Assembly: GCA_018365895.1 (NCBI GenBank)
Contig: JAGZJD010000012.1
Location: 1-52,043, forward strand
DNA: 52,043 bases
Direction: 5' to 3'
Origin: Lachnospiraceae bacterium
Lineage (GTDB): Bacteria > Bacillota_A > Clostridia > Lachnospirales > Lachnospiraceae
Both the position numbers and the translations under genes were made by a program. Positions 49,326 through 52,043 of the stretch are shown here, one piece after another. The notes beneath the pieces were generated by a model, which saw only the letters and a program-made list of their open reading frames with translations, ran no database searches and was not told where the DNA came from. Position 1 is the first letter of the stretch; the number at the start of each line of letters is the position of its first letter.

Positions 49326-49355
49326 CTTAAGGAAAATCACACTCACTTCCTTAAG
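49326..49355 (+). repeat. Second inverted repeat between grdA and grdC
   Basis: CTTAAGGAA (49326-49334) and TTCCTTAAG (49347-49355) are perfect reverse complements around a 12-base loop. It comes directly after the first hairpin and 30 bases before grdC. No clear promoter is visible between them. Confidence 0.7.
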
Positions 49356-49384
49356 TAACTTAATGAAAGGTGGACACAAGAATT

Positions 49385-50923
49385 ATGAATAGTGTAATCA
49401 AAGGAGCAAGCTACGTATTAGCACATGTTCCTGAAATGGTATATTATAACGGAACAACTCAGACAACAGAGAAAGTTGTTAATCCGGAATCTGAATATTT
49501 AAAAGAACTTCCAAATCACCTTCGTACATATGAAGAATGTGTACAGTACTGGCCAAACCAGACATACATTGGAAACGCTCATCCGGATGATATGGCAAAA
49601 GTTCCATTCCCATTCTTCGAACAGAAAAAGGAAGATGCAAGCCGTTTTGGTAAATACGGTGAGATTATGCCACAGGATGAATTCTTGTTATTAGTTCAGA
49701 TCTGTGATGTGTTCGAAGTTGTACTGTTAGACAAGAACTTCGTAGCAGAAGTTAAAGATAAATTCTGTGAAAATCCAATCATTACAGAAGCTATGAAAGA
49801 GAAGATCCACGAAGGATTTGAACTTTCTGAAATCGAACATTTCGTTAACGAAGAACATGCAGAAGGATTATACAACAACAACAAATTAGTTGGTTGTATT
49901 AAGAGAGCTCATGATATCGATGTTAACCTTTCTGCACATGTTATGCATGAGAACATGATGAGTAAAGCTTCAAGTGTTCTTGCATTAGCATATGCAGTAC
50001 GTAACGCAGGTATTCAGCCAGAAGAAGTTGAATATGTAATCGACTGTGCTGAAGAGGCTTGTGGTGATATGAATCAGCGTGGTGGCGGTAACTTCGCTAA
50101 AGCTGCTGCTGAGATCGTAGGTCTTCCTAATGCAACAGGTTCTGACTCAAGAGGATTCTGTGCCGGACCTTCTCATGCATTAATTGAGGCTGCTTCTCTT
50201 GTTAAAGCAGGAGCATTCAAAACAGTTGTTGTTACAGCTGGTGGATGTACAGCTAAATTAGGTATGAATGGTAAAGACCATGTGAAAAAAGGTCTTCCGA
50301 TTTTAGAGGACTGCTTAGGAGGATTCGCAGTTGTTCTTTCAGAGAACGATGGTGTAAACCCAGAAATCAATCTTGATATCATTGGACGTCATACAGTAGG
50401 AACAGGTTCTGCTCCGCAGGCTGTTATTGGTGGTCTTGTAACAGATCCACTGGAAAGAGTTGGAATGAAAGTTACAGATATCGATAAATTCTCTCCAGAG
50501 ATGCAGAACCCAGATATTACAAAACCAGCTGGAGCAGGTGATGTTCCGCTTGCTAACTACAAGATGATCGCAGCTTTAGCTGTTAAACGTGGTGACATTC
50601 AGAGAACAGAAATCAATGATTTCGTTGAAAAACACGGTCTTGTAGGATGGGCTCCAACTCAGGGACATATTCCGTCAGGTGTTCCGTACATCGGATTCGC
50701 TCGTGAAGATATCCTTGAAGGAAAAATCAAAAATGCTATGATCATTGGTAAAGGAAGTTTATTCCTTGGTCGTATGACAAACTTATTCGATGGTGTATCT
50801 TTTGTAATTCAGGCAAATACAGGTGCTGAAGAAGCAAGCGCTGTATCAGAAGAAGAAATCAAAGGCTTAATTGCAAAAGCAATGAAAGATTTTGCGGCAT
50901 CATTGATGACAGCAGAAGAATAG
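49385..50923 (+). CDS. grdC: Glycine reductase component C, GrdC
   Basis: GrdC is the larger (beta) chain of protein C, which releases acetyl phosphate from the carboxymethyl-selenol on GrdA. The 512-residue protein has a thiolase/FabH-like core (ECCGDMNQRGGGN-type region near 225, GFCAGPSHALIEAASLV near 255). I chose the ATG at 49385 after AAAGGTGG (49366-49373); a GTG at 49370 lies within that site. grdD follows after 12 bases. Confidence 0.95.
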   Translation: MNSVIKGASYVLAHVPEMVYYNGTTQTTEKVVNPESEYLKELPNHLRTYEECVQYWPNQTYIGNAHPDDMAKVPFPFFEQKKEDASRFGKYGEIMPQDEFLLLVQICDVFEVVLLDKNFVAEVKDKFCENPIITEAMKEKIHEGFELSEIEHFVNEEHAEGLYNNNKLVGCIKRAHDIDVNLSAHVMHENMMSKASSVLALAYAVRNAGIQPEEVEYVIDCAEEACGDMNQRGGGNFAKAAAEIVGLPNATGSDSRGFCAGPSHALIEAASLVKAGAFKTVVVTAGGCTAKLGMNGKDHVKKGLPILEDCLGGFAVVLSENDGVNPEINLDIIGRHTVGTGSAPQAVIGGLVTDPLERVGMKVTDIDKFSPEMQNPDITKPAGAGDVPLANYKMIAALAVKRGDIQRTEINDFVEKHGLVGWAPTQGHIPSGVPYIGFAREDILEGKIKNAMIIGKGSLFLGRMTNLFDGVSFVIQANTGAEEASAVSEEEIKGLIAKAMKDFAASLMTAEE

Positions 50924-50935
50924 GAGTGAACGAAA

Positions 50936-52043
50936 ATGCCAAGTAGTGTAGAAAAAATGATCGCTGCTACCTTTATGGAAATGGCACAGGGCTTAGAGAG
51001 CGGAAGCTACGGAAAACGTCCTAAAATTGCTCTTACTGGTATGGGTAGCGAACATGGCGAAGAAAACGCTATGGAAGCTGCAGTTGCAGCAGCAAAAGAT
51101 GGAATCGATGTTTATTACATCGGTACATTAGAAGCAGAGGGTGTTACAACTGTTAAAGTTGCGGATGACGAAGAAGGACACAAAAAAATGGAAGAAATGC
51201 TTGCCAACAAGGAGATTGATGGTGCAGTAACAATGCACTTCCCATTCCCGATTGGTGTTTCTACTGTTGGTCGTGTTGTTACTCCTGCAAAAGGAAAAGA
51301 AATGTTCATCGCGAATACAACAGGTACATCCAGTGCAGATCGTATCGAAGGTATGATTAAAAATGCAGTTTACGGTGTAATCACAGCAAAAGCTTGTGGT
51401 ATTAAGAATCCTACAATCGGTATTCTGAACGTAGACGGCGCTCGTCAGACAGAAAAAGCATTAAAAGAATTACAGGAAAAAGGATATGACATCGCATTTG
51501 CTGAATCAGGACGTGCTGATGGTGGATGTGTTATGAGAGGTAACGACGTACTTCAGGCATCTCCGGATGTTCTTGTAACAGACTCTTTAACAGGTAATAT
51601 CTTAGTAAAAATGCTTTCTTCTTTCAACACAGGTGGAAGCTTCGAAGCAACAGGATACGGTTACGGTCCTGGAATCGGAGAAGGATATGAACAGTTAGTT
51701 ATGATCGTTTCCCGTGCTTCTGGTGCACCGGTTATTGCGAATGCAATCCGTTATGCAGCACAGCTTGTAAGAGGAAAAGTATTCGAAGTATCTGCAAAAG
51801 AATTTGCAGCAGCTAAGAAAGCGGGCTTAAAAGATATCTTAGAAGCTCGTAAAGCAGCAGCAAAACCTGCAGCAGCTGAAGAAGAAGTAACAGCTCCGCC
51901 AGCAGAGATCGTAACAGCAGCAATTGCTGGTATCGAAGTTATGGATCTTGAGGATGCTGTAAAAGTACTCTGGAAACAGAAGATTTACGCTGAAAGTGGT
52001 ATGGGATGTACAGGACCGATCATTCGTGTATCTGATGCAAACC
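50936..52043 (+). CDS. grdD: Glycine reductase component C, GrdD (3' end outside window)
   Basis: GrdD is the smaller chain of protein C, related to phosphate acyltransferases such as PlsX, and catalyses the last step, giving acetyl phosphate. 369 codons are present and the frame is still open at the window edge. The catalytic thiol is C358 in GMGCTGPI, matching Cys359 shown to be essential in the Eubacterium acidaminophilum protein. An Ala/Glu-rich linker (about 306-325) joins the two parts. RBS TAGGAGTGAA. Confidence 0.94.
   Translation, partial: MPSSVEKMIAATFMEMAQGLESGSYGKRPKIALTGMGSEHGEENAMEAAVAAAKDGIDVYYIGTLEAEGVTTVKVADDEEGHKKMEEMLANKEIDGAVTMHFPFPIGVSTVGRVVTPAKGKEMFIANTTGTSSADRIEGMIKNAVYGVITAKACGIKNPTIGILNVDGARQTEKALKELQEKGYDIAFAESGRADGGCVMRGNDVLQASPDVLVTDSLTGNILVKMLSSFNTGGSFEATGYGYGPGIGEGYEQLVMIVSRASGAPVIANAIRYAAQLVRGKVFEVSAKEFAAAKKAGLKDILEARKAAAKPAAAEEEVTAPPAEIVTAAIAGIEVMDLEDAVKVLWKQKIYAESGMGCTGPIIRVSDAN

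Overview
The window comes from a low-G+C, strictly anaerobic, spore-forming Firmicute. It fits a gut-type member of the Clostridia, most likely Lachnospiraceae. The signs are AT-rich Gram-positive promoters with strong AGGAGG ribosome sites, sporulation genes (SpoIIM-, SpoVB- and SleC-like), a split ferredoxin-type glutamate synthase, type III glutamine synthetase, a selenocysteine glycine reductase operon, and a three-gene cluster resembling families (DUF5717/DUF5716) that I associate with Lachnospiraceae. I see no insertion sequences, phage genes, CRISPR arrays, rRNA or tRNA. This is core chromosome rather than a mobile island.

Layout. 0-2.4 kb: an ABC exporter pair. 2.4-7.2 kb: recA-recX behind a LexA box, rny, then nudF and spoIIM. 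7.3-8.6 kb (minus strand): a SpoVB-like flippase. 8.7-11.9 kb: the iscR-iscS-iscU-mnmA iron-sulfur and tRNA-thiolation operon. 12.2-15.3 kb: gapA, pgk and tpiA. 15.5-18.0 kb: a SleC-like spore protein (minus) and a membrane-anchored transglutaminase-like protein (plus).

18.1-33.0 kb is centred on glutamine. A minus-strand operon carries glutamate synthase in three pieces, a short GSI-like glutamine synthetase and an ANTAR-domain regulator. Divergent from it are GSIII (glnN), pyrG, carA, carB and dapL. Both divergent transcripts start with a hairpin carrying the same AAAGGC hexaloop, and in each case that hairpin overlaps the 5' arm of an intrinsic terminator placed before the first gene. This looks like a pair of ANTAR antitermination switches controlled by the regulator encoded in the same locus.

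33.0-38.4 kb holds a tightly packed trio of uncharacterised genes: a 1095-residue protein with an Ig-like start and a helical-repeat body, an Hsp70-like protein with eroded nucleotide-binding loops, and a small helical-repeat protein. It is the best candidate here for an undescribed protein machine. 38.5-42.2 kb: purC-purF-purB. 42.5-43.9 kb: an alanine/glycine:sodium symporter. 43.9 kb to the end: a glycine riboswitch followed by grdX-grdE-grdB(Sec)-trxB-trxA-grdA(Sec)-grdC-grdD, with grdD cut by the window edge. Glycine is imported, sensed by RNA and reduced to acetyl phosphate and ammonia using electrons passed through thioredoxin reductase and thioredoxin.
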